From NCBI RefSeq assembly GCF_002865985.1, contig NZ_LNDD01000001.1, forward strand, positions 124,001-188,000: a stretch of 64,000 bases of DNA. The letters run 5' to 3'. This DNA is from Thermotoga sp. SG1 (GTDB lineage Bacteria > Thermotogota > Thermotogae > Thermotogales > Thermotogaceae). Each line of letters opens with the position of its first letter. Position 1 is the stretch's first letter. The notes beneath the pieces were generated by a model. It did not search any database. It was not told the DNA's origin and saw only the letters and a program-made list of their open reading frames with translations. Made by a program: the position numbers and the translations under genes. Of the stretch, positions 27,426-36,530 are shown piece after piece.

Positions 27426-29329
27426 TCTTCCACCTTCAGTTTCAAGACGGTCACCGAATGGGCTTTGAAGGTGTATTCGAAGGAATTTTTGAGACCGGTT
27501 ATTATTTTTTCTTCTGGAACAATTCTGAGTTCATCAAAGTTGTTTTCATCTTTTGGATCGCCTTTTAATGTTATCTCTTTTCCAGTCCCATCGAGAGTTA
27601 TCCCCCGAACATCTACTCTCACAGATCTATCCTCCGACCAAGGGTTGACAATTTTTATAATCAGTTCTTGGGATTTTTCATCGTACGTCACCACCTGGTA
27701 GAGATACTTGTATCTATAGCCGAACATCCTGTACTCTTCGTTGGTGAGCTCAGAGTAAACCACCACATCACCTTTGTTTTCAGCGAAGATCTTCTGAACG
27801 TAGTAACTCGGTGTGCCAAAGACTCTGTAGTTATCGAACCATATCAAATCTGGTACCCATTGTGACCAACCCACCCTGTTGAACAAAGGAGCGTAAGAAG
27901 CCATTATAACAACATCGGAATTTCTTTCAACACCCGTAAGAAAAGCTGCCTCAGCGAGTGCCGCCTGCCAGTTGTTCCTTCTTCTATCTGTATGCGCTGC
28001 ATACTCTCCGAGCATCACCTTTGGACCGTTTCTATCGTATTTGTCGTATCTGTCGGTGTTCGCCAGCATCCACTCCGGGGAGGCGTAGATGTGCTCGTCG
28101 AAGATCTCCACGTTGTTTTCCCTTGCCCAGCGCCACGCCTGTCTGAAGTCGGTTCCTTCATAAGACGGCGGGCCACTGAAAATGATCTTCACGTTGGGAT
28201 ATTTTTCTTTGATCGCTCTTCTGAACCTTTCGAAATTCTCCCAGTACCTTGGGCCCCAGTTTTCGTTACCAACACCGATGTATTTCACGTTGAAAGGTTC
28301 TGGATGTCCAAGAGATGCTCTAACTCCACCCCAGTACGTGTCTGTTGCACCGTTGGCAAACTCGAGGAAGTCCAGAACATCCTGTATCCATTCTTTAAGT
28401 TCCTCTTCAGAAGCGTATTCTGGAGATTCTATCTGAAAAGATATTCCAGGATTGAATATGGGAACAGGTTCTGCTCCCAGTTTTTCGCAGAGGAGGAGAT
28501 ATTCGTAAAAGCCGATGCCAAGTGTTTGATAGTATCCCCAGAAATTCCATTTCGTTTTTCTTTGCTCAATCGGTCCGATACTCTCCTTCCATCGGTAGGC
28601 ATTCTCCAAAGTATTTCCCTGAACCAAACATCCACCTGGAAACCTCATGAAACCCGGTTTCAACTCTTCAATCATCTTTACAAGGTCTTTTCTCATACCG
28701 TTCCAGTTGTCTTTCGGCATCAGAGAGACCATATCGATTCTGAGAATTCCCTTACCCAGAATAACGATCGAAAGTTCCGAGTTGGTGGATGTCTTTGTGG
28801 GAACAAGGTCCAACGTGTATTTTTTCCAGTCACCAACAGGTTGTTGAAGCAAGATTCTTCCTGAAGCAAGAATTTCATCATCGTCAACGATCATCACCGT
28901 GATCGTTCCAGAGAAACCTCCACTGAGATAAGTGGAGAAAGTGTATTCCTGACCTTGAAACACTGCGATTCCACCGTAGCCCAGATTCGTGAGAGTTGCT
29001 CTATCGGTTTCGGAAAATCTCATCTCAAGGTAACGAGTGTTGTTTTCGTTGAGAGGATATGTTTCTTCTATTGAAGATCTCACAAAATCTCCTCTTTCGA
29101 CCCTCCACCCCTCATACCTTCTAGTTTCTTGTTCGAACGATCTATTTCTTACAAGTTCCACGTAAAGTCCACCATCGACTGCGTGATTTATGTCCTCGAA
29201 GAATATTCCATGGAGCGTTTCTGGAATTCTTGGTCCCTGCTGAGAAAAGTCGATTGTCAGAACATGCTGGACTTCCCCAAGAAGAGATATTGAAACCAAA
29301 AGAAGCAGAATAAAGACAAACTTTTTCAT
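27422..29329 (-). CDS. secreted GH51-type alpha-L-arabinofuranosidase with inserted beta-sandwich module
   Basis: A 635-residue exported enzyme: signal peptide about residues 1-18, a GH51 strand (HGIFFEDINHAVDGGLYVEL), a CBM4/9-like beta-sandwich insertion about residues 70-205, the catalytic barrel, and a C-terminal beta domain. The acid/base is E356 in GVGNENWG and the nucleophile is E442 in VMLGEYAAH. It belongs to the long GH51 type, different from the 484-residue intracellular one further down the operon. It would trim arabinose side chains from arabinan, arabinoxylan or arabinogalactan outside the membrane. It follows the permease genes after 16 bases. Confidence 0.9.
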   Translation of the reverse strand: MKKFVFILLLLVSISLLGEVQHVLTIDFSQQGPRIPETLHGIFFEDINHAVDGGLYVELVRNRSFEQETRRYEGWRVERGDFVRSSIEETYPLNENNTRYLEMRFSETDRATLTNLGYGGIAVFQGQEYTFSTYLSGGFSGTITVMIVDDDEILASGRILLQQPVGDWKKYTLDLVPTKTSTNSELSIVILGKGILRIDMVSLMPKDNWNGMRKDLVKMIEELKPGFMRFPGGCLVQGNTLENAYRWKESIGPIEQRKTKWNFWGYYQTLGIGFYEYLLLCEKLGAEPVPIFNPGISFQIESPEYASEEELKEWIQDVLDFLEFANGATDTYWGGVRASLGHPEPFNVKYIGVGNENWGPRYWENFERFRRAIKEKYPNVKIIFSGPPSYEGTDFRQAWRWARENNVEIFDEHIYASPEWMLANTDRYDKYDRNGPKVMLGEYAAHTDRRRNNWQAALAEAAFLTGVERNSDVVIMASYAPLFNRVGWSQWVPDLIWFDNYRVFGTPSYYVQKIFAENKGDVVVYSELTNEEYRMFGYRYKYLYQVVTYDEKSQELIIKIVNPWSEDRSVRVDVRGITLDGTGKEITLKGDPKDENNFDELRIVPEEKIITGLKNSFEYTFKAHSVTVLKLKVEE

Positions 29330-29345
29330 CTTCCCACCTCACAGA

Positions 29346-30200
29346 TCACTCTTTTCCAACGGATCCCAGGTAGATTCCTTGCATGAGATACTTCCTGAAG
29401 ACGATGAATATCACAAGAACGGGTGCTACGGAAATGAAAGCACCGGCCATGAGCGTTCCTATTCCTCTGTAAGGATCTCCCCATCCTGCATTGAATCGCA
29501 CAAGAGCTATTGGAAGGGTGAACTTTTCAGGTGAGGATAGAACAAGGAGAGGCCAGAGAAAACTGTTCCAATATCCTAGAAAAGACATCAATCCCAGAAC
29601 GATCAAAGCAGGCCTGATATAGGGTATCACTATGGTCACAAGAAACCTGAGTTTTGAACAACCATCTATCCAGGCAGCATCCTCTAACTCTCTGGGTATA
29701 CCGAGCATATACTGTCTTAGAAGAAAGACCCCAAAAGTCCCCCCAAGACCCGGAAGAATAAGAGCAGCCAACGTATCCATGAGGCCTAAACGATAGATGA
29801 TGAAATAGTGAGGTATCAAGAAGATGATTCCAGGAAAGGCCAAAACTGCTACATAACTCCAAAATACAGCTTTTTTCCCCTTGAACTTCAACCTGGAGAG
29901 TGCATAGGCCGCTGGAATTGCTACAACAAGTCCTGCTATTGTTCCAAGTATGGAAACGATCAAACTGTTAACTATTCCCCTCGAAACACTGATACCACTT
30001 GCAGGTGCGAAGATTCTTTTGTAGTTGTCCAGTGTAGGATTGTCTGGTATCCATTTTGGGGGATACTCAGAAGTTGCCGTAATTGATTCTTTCAAAGATG
30101 TGGAGAACATCCAAAAGATGGGAACATACCAGAGAGCTGCAAAAAGCCACAATGCTACAGAAATGACAACCCTCATTATTTTTCCTTTTCTTTTCGACAT
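29346..30200 (-). CDS. sugar ABC transporter permease, MalG-like (system 3)
   Basis: A 284-residue inner-membrane permease with six predicted segments and the EAA loop ELEDAAWIDGCSKLRFL that docks the ATPase. It belongs to the CUT1 family of oligosaccharide importers. The start is ATG 30198-30200, one base after the upstream permease stop and with GGAGGGAG before it; an in-frame GTG further upstream would cover the ribosome site. Set between a binding-protein gene and secreted arabinan enzymes, it probably imports arabino-oligosaccharides. No ATPase gene is nearby. Confidence 0.92.
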   Translation of the reverse strand: MSKRKGKIMRVVISVALWLFAALWYVPIFWMFSTSLKESITATSEYPPKWIPDNPTLDNYKRIFAPASGISVSRGIVNSLIVSILGTIAGLVVAIPAAYALSRLKFKGKKAVFWSYVAVLAFPGIIFLIPHYFIIYRLGLMDTLAALILPGLGGTFGVFLLRQYMLGIPRELEDAAWIDGCSKLRFLVTIVIPYIRPALIVLGLMSFLGYWNSFLWPLLVLSSPEKFTLPIALVRFNAGWGDPYRGIGTLMAGAFISVAPVLVIFIVFRKYLMQGIYLGSVGKE

Positions 30201-30201
30201 C

Positions 30202-31152
30202 TTATTCTCCCTCCGCTCCACGGATCGATCTGGTCAAAATGAAAAGGTTTATGAGTGCAAAACCGAAAATAATGATGAACATGTACCAGGAAATAGCAGC
30301 GGCACGCCCAAGCTGCTGTCTTTCAAAACCCACCATGTAGAGGTAATAAACCATGGTTCTTGTACTACCTGCCGGTCCTCCACCAGTAAAGAAGTACACC
30401 TGGTCAAACAAACCGAAAGCCAGAAGAACCTGTCTCACAACATCGAAAAATAGAACATTTCTCATCCACGGAAGTGTTATGTAGATGAAACGTGCCCATG
30501 GCCCTGCTCCATCGATCTTTGCCGCTTCGTATTGTTCAGGAGGAATCCTCTGAAGAGCTCCAAGATAGAGCAAGACACTAAAACCAATGATCCACCAGAT
30601 GGTAACACCAATGATACATGCCCATGCACGGGCTGATGTTTCGAACCACGAAATTGGTTGTTTGAGAAGACCTATCTTGGTTAGATAGTAATTCAAAAGA
30701 CCATTCGGAGCGGATGAAAAGATCCACCTCCATGTTGTCAAAACACCAACTGAACTGAAAAATGTCGGTGAAACGAAAGCAACAAGAAGCCACAACTTGC
30801 CGTACCATTTTTCCTTTAGAAGAAGCGCAAATATCATAGAAACCCCCATGACGAGTGGTATACTGATGATCGCAAACATTACAGTGTTTTTGACCGACTG
30901 CCAGAACCTAGAATCGTTCCAGATTCTCACGTAATTGTCTAATCCTATGAATCGAGTTGTTCCCAGTAGACTCCATCTGTAGAAACTCATTATAAAACCG
31001 TAAACAACTGGAATAACGATGAAAAGGACGAAGAAAAAGAAGTGGGGGAGCAGAAACCCCCACGCTCCCAATTCTCTTTTCAAAACACGTTTTAATTTCA
31101 TTTTCTTCATTTGCTTCTCTGTGAGTACCTCTCTTTTTTCAGTCATTGTCAT
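30202..31152 (-). CDS. sugar ABC transporter permease, MalF-like (system 3)
   Basis: A 316-residue permease whose first membrane segment begins around residue 30 (FLLPHFFFFVLFIVI). The EAA loop reads QYEAAKIDGAGPWARF. It forms the membrane channel with the MalG-like partner encoded downstream. I start it at ATG 31150-31152, which has GGAGGG six bases upstream; a TTG at 31179 would overlap the binding-protein gene. The long charged N-terminus before the first segment is rich in lysine. Confidence 0.92.
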   Translation of the reverse strand: MTMTEKREVLTEKQMKKMKLKRVLKRELGAWGFLLPHFFFFVLFIVIPVVYGFIMSFYRWSLLGTTRFIGLDNYVRIWNDSRFWQSVKNTVMFAIISIPLVMGVSMIFALLLKEKWYGKLWLLVAFVSPTFFSSVGVLTTWRWIFSSAPNGLLNYYLTKIGLLKQPISWFETSARAWACIIGVTIWWIIGFSVLLYLGALQRIPPEQYEAAKIDGAGPWARFIYITLPWMRNVLFFDVVRQVLLAFGLFDQVYFFTGGGPAGSTRTMVYYLYMVGFERQQLGRAAAISWYMFIIIFGFALINLFILTRSIRGAEGE

Positions 31153-31168
31153 TTTATCCCTCCACCAC

Positions 31169-32416
31169 TTACTCTCCAACAGTTGCCCAGTAGTCGTCGA
31201 TTATTTCCTGAGCAACTATTTCTGCTTCCTCCATTGCTTCTTCAGGTGTCATACTCTTGTTGATAAGCACTTCTTCAATATATGGCACTATCTCGGCAAG
31301 GATCTCGGCTATGTACGGGAACATCTGGAAGGTTTTAACATAAGATACCTGCTGAGCCGCAACGTACAGGTGTGGGAATTTCTCCTTGAACTCTTCGCTC
31401 TGAGCTATGGATTTTCTTGCAGGTGTTTGTCCCGCTGCATACCATTCGATCGCATGGTCCCACAGGTACTTCACCCACGTCATCACAGCATTGAAGGTTT
31501 CTTCGTCTTCCACCATCACTTTGGGAAGAGCTATCACATGCGATCCACCGAACACGGATTTAACCGTACCAAGTTGTGGAGCTGGAGCATAACCAAAGTC
31601 GTCTCCTAACAATTCACGCCATGGATTGATCGTCCAGATACCGGTTATCAAAATGGACCCTGCGCCAGATTCGAAAGTCGGACCGGGATCGATTGGCTGA
31701 TCAGGATACAATCCCTCTTTTTGAAGTTCCTGAAGGAACTTGAGCACTTTTATACCAGCTTCTTTGAACGCTGGTTTCTTGAAATCAGGTGTCAGAATAT
31801 CTCCACCAAATTGCCACAGAAGATGTACAAACTCCCAGTCCCAGCTCGGAGACTCACACCACGGGTATGAACCTTCAGGAGTAACCTTTTTAAGAGCCCT
31901 AAGAACGTTCACAAACTGCTCCTGATTGAGCGGACCTTCTTTCAGCGGAAGGTCTGGATCAAGACCAGCCTTTTTGAAATTGTCTTTCCTGTAAGCCATG
32001 TAGAAAATCCAGACGTCAATTGGTATTCCGTAATACTTACCGTCTTTTGTTACAAGTCCTTCAAGGACAGAGGGATAAATATCATCGATATCGATACCCC
32101 ACTGTTGGAGCTCTTCTTTTGTGAAGGTTCTGAAGTGATCAAGGAACAGCGGCATGTCATGCTTCCTAATAAACAGAACCTGGGGAGCAGATTTCGTGGA
32201 AATACCCGTAGCAAGCTTCTGCTTGTATTCCAAGGAACTTCCCACAACAAGATGAACGATCTCGATATCAGGATGTGTTTCGTTGAACTTTTGAATGATC
32301 TGATCCATGTACGCCCCATCGGCTCCAGAAAGAGGTGTCATGAACGTGATCTGGATCTTTGCCATGAGTGGAAGGGTAAGAACCAAGATACTCAGAAACA
32401 CCAACAATTTCCTCAT
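31169..32416 (-). CDS. sugar ABC transporter substrate-binding protein (system 3)
   Basis: A 415-residue extracytoplasmic solute-binding protein of the family 1/CUT1 type. The signal peptide spans about residues 1-19 (MRKLLVFLSILVLTLPLMA) and lacks a lipobox cysteine. The mature part starts with ITFMTPLSGADGAYM and has the family's TLPLMAKIQ/HPDIEIVHL pattern. It is the first gene of a ten-gene operon ending at araM, directly behind an AraR-type operator, so arabinan fragments are the likely ligand. Confidence 0.93.
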   Translation of the reverse strand: MRKLLVFLSILVLTLPLMAKIQITFMTPLSGADGAYMDQIIQKFNETHPDIEIVHLVVGSSLEYKQKLATGISTKSAPQVLFIRKHDMPLFLDHFRTFTKEELQQWGIDIDDIYPSVLEGLVTKDGKYYGIPIDVWIFYMAYRKDNFKKAGLDPDLPLKEGPLNQEQFVNVLRALKKVTPEGSYPWCESPSWDWEFVHLLWQFGGDILTPDFKKPAFKEAGIKVLKFLQELQKEGLYPDQPIDPGPTFESGAGSILITGIWTINPWRELLGDDFGYAPAPQLGTVKSVFGGSHVIALPKVMVEDEETFNAVMTWVKYLWDHAIEWYAAGQTPARKSIAQSEEFKEKFPHLYVAAQQVSYVKTFQMFPYIAEILAEIVPYIEEVLINKSMTPEEAMEEAEIVAQEIIDDYWATVGE

Positions 32417-32451
32417 GAATGTTCACCTCCATTCAAGTATACTCAAAGATA

Positions 32452-32461
32452 GGTACGTACC
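32452..32461. promoter_or_regulatory. AraR-type operator of the transport/arabinofuranosidase operon
   Basis: A perfect palindrome GGTACGTACC, in the context GATAGGTACGTACCAAATC. It has the same GTACGTAC core as three other sites in this window and as the known AraR operators of Bacillus (TTGTACGTACAA). It lies just downstream of the predicted -10 box on the minus strand, where a repressor would block initiation. Confidence 0.82.
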
Positions 32462-32474
32462 AAATCTCAACTGA

Positions 32475-32504
32475 ATTATAACCTTCCTCCTTTAAACATT
32501 TCAA
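32475..32504 (-). promoter_or_regulatory. promoter of the system 3/arabinose operon
   Basis: On the minus strand, TTGAAA (32499-32504), an 18-base spacer, and a perfect TATAAT (32475-32480). The operator at 32452-32461 sits at about +7 to +17. This promoter would drive transcription through ten genes to araM at 18948. Confidence 0.75.
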
Positions 32505-32601
32505 GGTGGAATTTTTGGAAATATCTTCTTTTAGAGGCAATTATGATCGATTAGAAATAATTATTCGCCATTTTCTCATTTTTTCATTCTTGTTTATCAT
32601 T

Positions 32602-32643
32602 TTGCGTTTGGATGTCACATTCTATATAATATATGTACGTACA
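32602..32643 (+). promoter_or_regulatory. promoter and AraR-type operator of the endo-arabinanase/LamG operon
   Basis: TTGCGT (32602-32607), a 17-base spacer, and TATAAT (32625-32630), followed at 32634-32643 by the palindrome TGTACGTACA. The operator covers the transcription start. The 250-base gap 32417-32666 holds only this and the opposite promoter. Confidence 0.82.
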
Positions 32644-32666
32644 AAATCATTCAGGGAGGTATAACA

Positions 32667-34076
32667 ATGAAGTTTCTTGCCTTCTCCATCGTTTTCACAA
32701 TGCTGCTAGGATTCGTTTTCGCTGAAACCCAACCTACATTTCGATGGGCGGTAGTGCACGATCCTTCGGTTATCAAAGTAAACGACGTTTATTACGTCTT
32801 TGGTACACACCTTCAGGTTGCAAAATCGAAGGACTTAATGCACTGGGACCAAATAAGTACGAGTGCACACAATAGAAACCCTATAATACCCAATATAAAT
32901 GAAGAATTGAAAGAAGCTCTCAGCTGGGCAAGAACAAGAAACGACATCTGGGCGCCCCAGGTTATTCAACTCTCCGATGGAAGGTACTACATGTACTACT
33001 GTGCCTCAACCTTCGGTTCACCAAGGTCTGCTATAGGAATTGCCGTCTCTGATAATGTAGAAGGTCCATATAAACATTACGCGGTGATCGTGAAATCCGG
33101 TCAGGTTTATTCCGTGGATGGTCCGAGTGAAGATGGAACACCGTACGATTCCAGAAAGCATCCAAACGCGCTGGATCCTGCTGTTTTCTATGACAAAGAA
33201 GGAAATCTGTGGATGGTCTATGGATCGTGGTTTGGAGGAATCTACATTCTCAAACTTGACCCCCAAACTGGCCTTCCCCTTCCTGGTCAGGGCTATGGAA
33301 AAAGACTTGCAGGAGGAAATCACAGTTCCATGGAAGGCCCCTTCGTTCTGTACAGTCCAGAAACAGATTATTACTATCTCTTTTTGAGTTTTGGCGGGCT
33401 AGATTACAGAGGAGGATACAACATCAGAGTTGCAAGATCTAAAAATCCAGATGGCCCGTACTACGACCCCGAGGGAAAAAGCATGGAAAACTGTATGGGA
33501 AACAAGACAGTGATTGCCAACTATGGAGCCAAACTTGTTGGCAACTTCACTTTGAGTGAAACCGCTACCATCGACTTCAAAGCATTTGGATACGTCTCTC
33601 CCGGTCATAACTCCGCTTATTACGATCCTGAAACGGGTAAGTACTTCATTTTCTTCCACACAAGGTTCCCTGGAAGAGGCGAAACGTATCAACTCAGGGT
33701 TCATCAGATCTTTCTAAACGAAGATGGATGGTTCGTCATGTCTCCTTTTCCTTACGCAGGTGAAACGTCTGATCTTCCAGTCGAAGAGATTGAAGGAGAG
33801 TACCAGTTCATAAACCACGGAAAAGAAATCACAAGTGATATCAAACAACCTGTGAGAATTCGTCTGAACCAGGATGGAACAATAACGGGAGCTGTTGAAG
33901 GGAAGTGGAAAAAGAAAGGGTACTACATCACACTGGAGATCAACGAAGGAGGCATTACCTCTGTATATAAAGGTGTCGTTTTGAAACAATGGCACTACTC
34001 AGAGAAAAGATGGGTAACGGTTTTTACAGCTCTTTCCAACCACGGAGTGTCCGTGTGGGGAATAAGGACGGAATGA
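32667..34076 (+). CDS. abnA: secreted endo-1,5-alpha-L-arabinanase, GH43
   Basis: A 469-residue exported enzyme: signal peptide about residues 1-19, a five-bladed beta-propeller to about residue 350, and a C-terminal beta-barrel. The catalytic triad is visible as D32 (VVHDPSVIKV), D170 (NALDPAVFYD) and E223 (SMEGPFVLYS). It cleaves the alpha-1,5-linked backbone of arabinan outside the membrane, giving oligosaccharides for the importers. The closest characterised relative I recall is the T. petrophila endo-arabinanase TpABN. It is the first gene of a three-gene operon with two LamG proteins. Confidence 0.95.
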   Translation: MKFLAFSIVFTMLLGFVFAETQPTFRWAVVHDPSVIKVNDVYYVFGTHLQVAKSKDLMHWDQISTSAHNRNPIIPNINEELKEALSWARTRNDIWAPQVIQLSDGRYYMYYCASTFGSPRSAIGIAVSDNVEGPYKHYAVIVKSGQVYSVDGPSEDGTPYDSRKHPNALDPAVFYDKEGNLWMVYGSWFGGIYILKLDPQTGLPLPGQGYGKRLAGGNHSSMEGPFVLYSPETDYYYLFLSFGGLDYRGGYNIRVARSKNPDGPYYDPEGKSMENCMGNKTVIANYGAKLVGNFTLSETATIDFKAFGYVSPGHNSAYYDPETGKYFIFFHTRFPGRGETYQLRVHQIFLNEDGWFVMSPFPYAGETSDLPVEEIEGEYQFINHGKEITSDIKQPVRIRLNQDGTITGAVEGKWKKKGYYITLEINEGGITSVYKGVVLKQWHYSEKRWVTVFTALSNHGVSVWGIRTE

Positions 34077-34107
34077 TCTCAATATCTTAAGTATGGAGGT
34101 GTGAAAC

Positions 34108-34863
34108 ATGAAAAGGGTATTGTTTTTGCTCGTTTTAGGAGTGATGCTCAGCGTGGTTTTTGCTTTTGATCCAAACAACGATCCTTCCCTGATCGCTTAC
34201 TTTCCATTCGACGGGAGTCTGAAAGATATAACCGGTCACTTTGGAGAGGCTGTCAAAACTGGTAGAACCATAGGAAGTGTTGGTAGGGGACAGATAACGT
34301 TCGTTGACGGTGTTGTTGGACAGGCTGTAAAGCTTCCTGGAAGCAGGGGACTTCTTCTTCCAGAAGACCTCATAAGAGATTACGACTACACAGTGGCTTT
34401 CTGGGTATACGCTAACAAACTCACAAGATTCACTACAACGTTCTTCGGAGCCTATATAGACACCAATTTGAAAATCCACTGGATCAGTTTTGTTCCCTTC
34501 TGTTGGAACAACGGTACGATGCTCTGGGCAAGAGATGAAGCACAGAACGTATGGTACGATGGTATCCTCAGCAAAAACATTGAACCTGGAAAATGGTACC
34601 ACGTGGCAATTTCCGTGTTGAACGGTATTGTCAGAGTTTACATCAACGGAGAGCAGGTTCTCACGAAGATTCAAATAAACGGTCAGGAAAACCTGACGGG
34701 CAAACTACCGGATGTGTTCAGTTTGAAACCAGGAGGAGTGTTCGCACTTGGAGCTAACTATTGGGACGCCCCATTTGATGGGATGTTTGATGAACTCAGA
34801 ATATATGATAGAGCCCTGGGCCCTGGCGAGGTGAAGACACTCTACAATTATGGGAGGAAGTGA
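34108..34863 (+). CDS. secreted LamG/concanavalin-like protein, copy 1
   Basis: A 251-residue exported protein with signal peptide about residues 1-19 and one LamG-like beta-sandwich filling the rest. Motifs include LIAYFPFDGSLKD, YTVAFWVYANKL, GKWYHVAISV and FDGMFDELRIYDRALG. No catalytic domain is present. It follows the endo-arabinanase after 31 bases and is followed 6 bases later by a clear paralogue. The fold often binds polysaccharide, so it may hold arabinan near the cell; that is inference. I know of no characterised relative. Confidence 0.85.
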   Translation: MKRVLFLLVLGVMLSVVFAFDPNNDPSLIAYFPFDGSLKDITGHFGEAVKTGRTIGSVGRGQITFVDGVVGQAVKLPGSRGLLLPEDLIRDYDYTVAFWVYANKLTRFTTTFFGAYIDTNLKIHWISFVPFCWNNGTMLWARDEAQNVWYDGILSKNIEPGKWYHVAISVLNGIVRVYINGEQVLTKIQINGQENLTGKLPDVFSLKPGGVFALGANYWDAPFDGMFDELRIYDRALGPGEVKTLYNYGRK

Positions 34864-34869
34864 TTTCCT

Positions 34870-35619
34870 GTGCTGAAGAAACCTTTTCTGATCGTTTTAA
34901 CAATATGGGTACTCTCGCTGGGGGCAGCTATAGATCTGAATAAGGGTCTGATAGCTTACTATCCATTCGATGGAGACCTGAAAGACAGAACGGAAAATTT
35001 CGAGGAAGGATACCTTGTTGGAAACAGGATAAACGTTCCAGCACTTGGAAATCCGAAATTCGACGAGGGAGTGGTAGGACAAGCTCTGGTTTTCGATGGA
35101 AAAAAAGGTGTGGTTCTTGGAAACGATCTCATAACCGACTACGATTATTCTGTTTCTTTCTGGCTCAAAATCGAAGCATTTACACAGCATACAACCACTT
35201 TCTTTGGATGCTACATAGATGAAGAAAACTACTTCTACTGGTTGAGTTTCGTACCATATGGCTGGAACAACGGCACTCTCCTGTGGGCCAGAAACGATAG
35301 AAAAGACATATGGTTTGATGGAATACCTCCGTTCAATCTTGAGAAAGACAAATGGTACCACGTTGTGATAGTTGTAGACAAAGGAAAAGCACGTTTGTTC
35401 ATCGATGGAAAAGAAGTCCCCCTCAAGATACAGATCAATGGTCAACCTAACCCTGATGGATTGGTACCAGATGTGTTCTCTGTGGGTCCAGGAGGGGTGT
35501 TTTCACTGGGGGTGAACTTCTGGGATCCACCATTCAAAGGAATGATGGATGAACTCAGGATCTACGATAGACCACTGACGGTGGAAGAAGTAAAGGCATT
35601 GTATGAACAGGGAAAATAA
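34870..35619 (+). CDS. secreted LamG/concanavalin-like protein, copy 2
   Basis: A 249-residue paralogue of the preceding protein, aligned over its whole length (LIAYYPFDGDLKD, YSVSFWLKIEAF, DKWYHVVIVV, FKGMMDELRIYDRPL). The signal peptide covers about residues 1-19. It starts at a GTG with GGGAGGAAG upstream, overlapping the end region of copy 1. Tandem duplication is the simplest origin. The two copies differ in several aromatic residues, which could shift ligand preference. Confidence 0.84.
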   Translation: MLKKPFLIVLTIWVLSLGAAIDLNKGLIAYYPFDGDLKDRTENFEEGYLVGNRINVPALGNPKFDEGVVGQALVFDGKKGVVLGNDLITDYDYSVSFWLKIEAFTQHTTTFFGCYIDEENYFYWLSFVPYGWNNGTLLWARNDRKDIWFDGIPPFNLEKDKWYHVVIVVDKGKARLFIDGKEVPLKIQINGQPNPDGLVPDVFSVGPGGVFSLGVNFWDPPFKGMMDELRIYDRPLTVEEVKALYEQGK

Positions 35620-35630
35620 GAGACAACGAA

Positions 35631-35652
35631 AAGGCCCCGGAACCGGGGCCTT
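35631..35652. terminator. bidirectional terminator between LamG genes and transport system 2
   Basis: A perfect 10-bp stem (AAGGCCCCGG / CCGGGGCCTT) with a two-base AA turn, followed on the plus strand by CTTTCTATTTTT and on the minus strand by TTCG-type T-rich sequence. It ends both the endo-arabinanase operon and the seven-gene operon coming from the right. Confidence 0.85.
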
Positions 35653-35690
35653 CTTTCTATTTTTAGAGCCCTTCTTGGAGGCTTCAAGTT

Positions 35691-36512
35691 CTACTTCAAA
35701 CCCGTTGTCTTTATTCCTGCGGTTATGTACTCGCGTGCTAGCAAGAAAAGTATCATGGGTGGTATTATCATGATCGTCGCCATCGCCATTATTAGGTCCC
35801 AGCGGACGATGAAGGTTGTTCTCGAAAAACTGTATATACCAACACTCAACGGTTTCAATTCCTCTGAATTGATGAAAACCATGGGAACGAAGAACTCGTT
35901 CCACCAATATATCGAGGAAAGAACACCTATGGTTATAAAGATGGGTTTGGAAATGGGAACTATTATCTTCCAGAAAATTTGCCATTCATTACATCCATCG
36001 ATCTTGGCTGCTTCGTCCAGTTCACGAGGAATTGTTCTATAAAACTGCCTGAAAAGAAATACGTTGTAAGGGTAAGCAAAAAAGGCAGGAACTATTATTG
36101 GTAAGAAAGAATCAAGCCACCCGAGATACCTGAACAGGATGTACTGGGGAACTATCGTGACATAACTCGGAACCATCATGGTAGCAAGTATCAAAGCAAA
36201 TATCAATTTCTTTCCTCTAAAATCCATTCGTGCCAAGGGATAAGCAACCAAAGAACTTGAGAGAAGAGTGCCAACAGTATTACCCAGCATAAGTATCAAA
36301 GTATTTCGTAAATAAATAGGAAGCTTACTGTTAGTGAGAACCTCTTGGTAATTCTTTAAAGTGAAAGTTTTGGCAAACAACCTTGGAGGATAAGAACTGA
36401 ATTCTATAAGCGGTTTAAAAGAAGAACTGATTATCCATAGTATAGGAAAGAACATGATAATAGCAACAATTATCATCAAAGCATATTGGAAACCAATCAT
36501 TCTTCTCTTCAT
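35691..36512 (-). CDS. sugar ABC transporter permease, MalG-like (system 2)
   Basis: A 273-residue CUT1 permease with six membrane segments and the EAA loop ELDEAAKIDGCNEWQIF. It is the last gene of the seven-gene minus-strand operon that begins at 43737. A GGGGAGG precedes the ATG. Base composition looks more A/T-rich than in the flanking housekeeping genes, which fits an acquired block. Confidence 0.92.
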   Translation of the reverse strand: MKRRMIGFQYALMIIVAIIMFFPILWIISSSFKPLIEFSSYPPRLFAKTFTLKNYQEVLTNSKLPIYLRNTLILMLGNTVGTLLSSSLVAYPLARMDFRGKKLIFALILATMMVPSYVTIVPQYILFRYLGWLDSFLPIIVPAFFAYPYNVFLFRQFYRTIPRELDEAAKIDGCNEWQIFWKIIVPISKPIFITIGVLSSIYWWNEFFVPMVFINSEELKPLSVGIYSFSRTTFIVRWDLIMAMATIMIIPPMILFLLAREYITAGIKTTGLK

Positions 36513-36530
36513 GTTGTAAATTCCTCCCCA

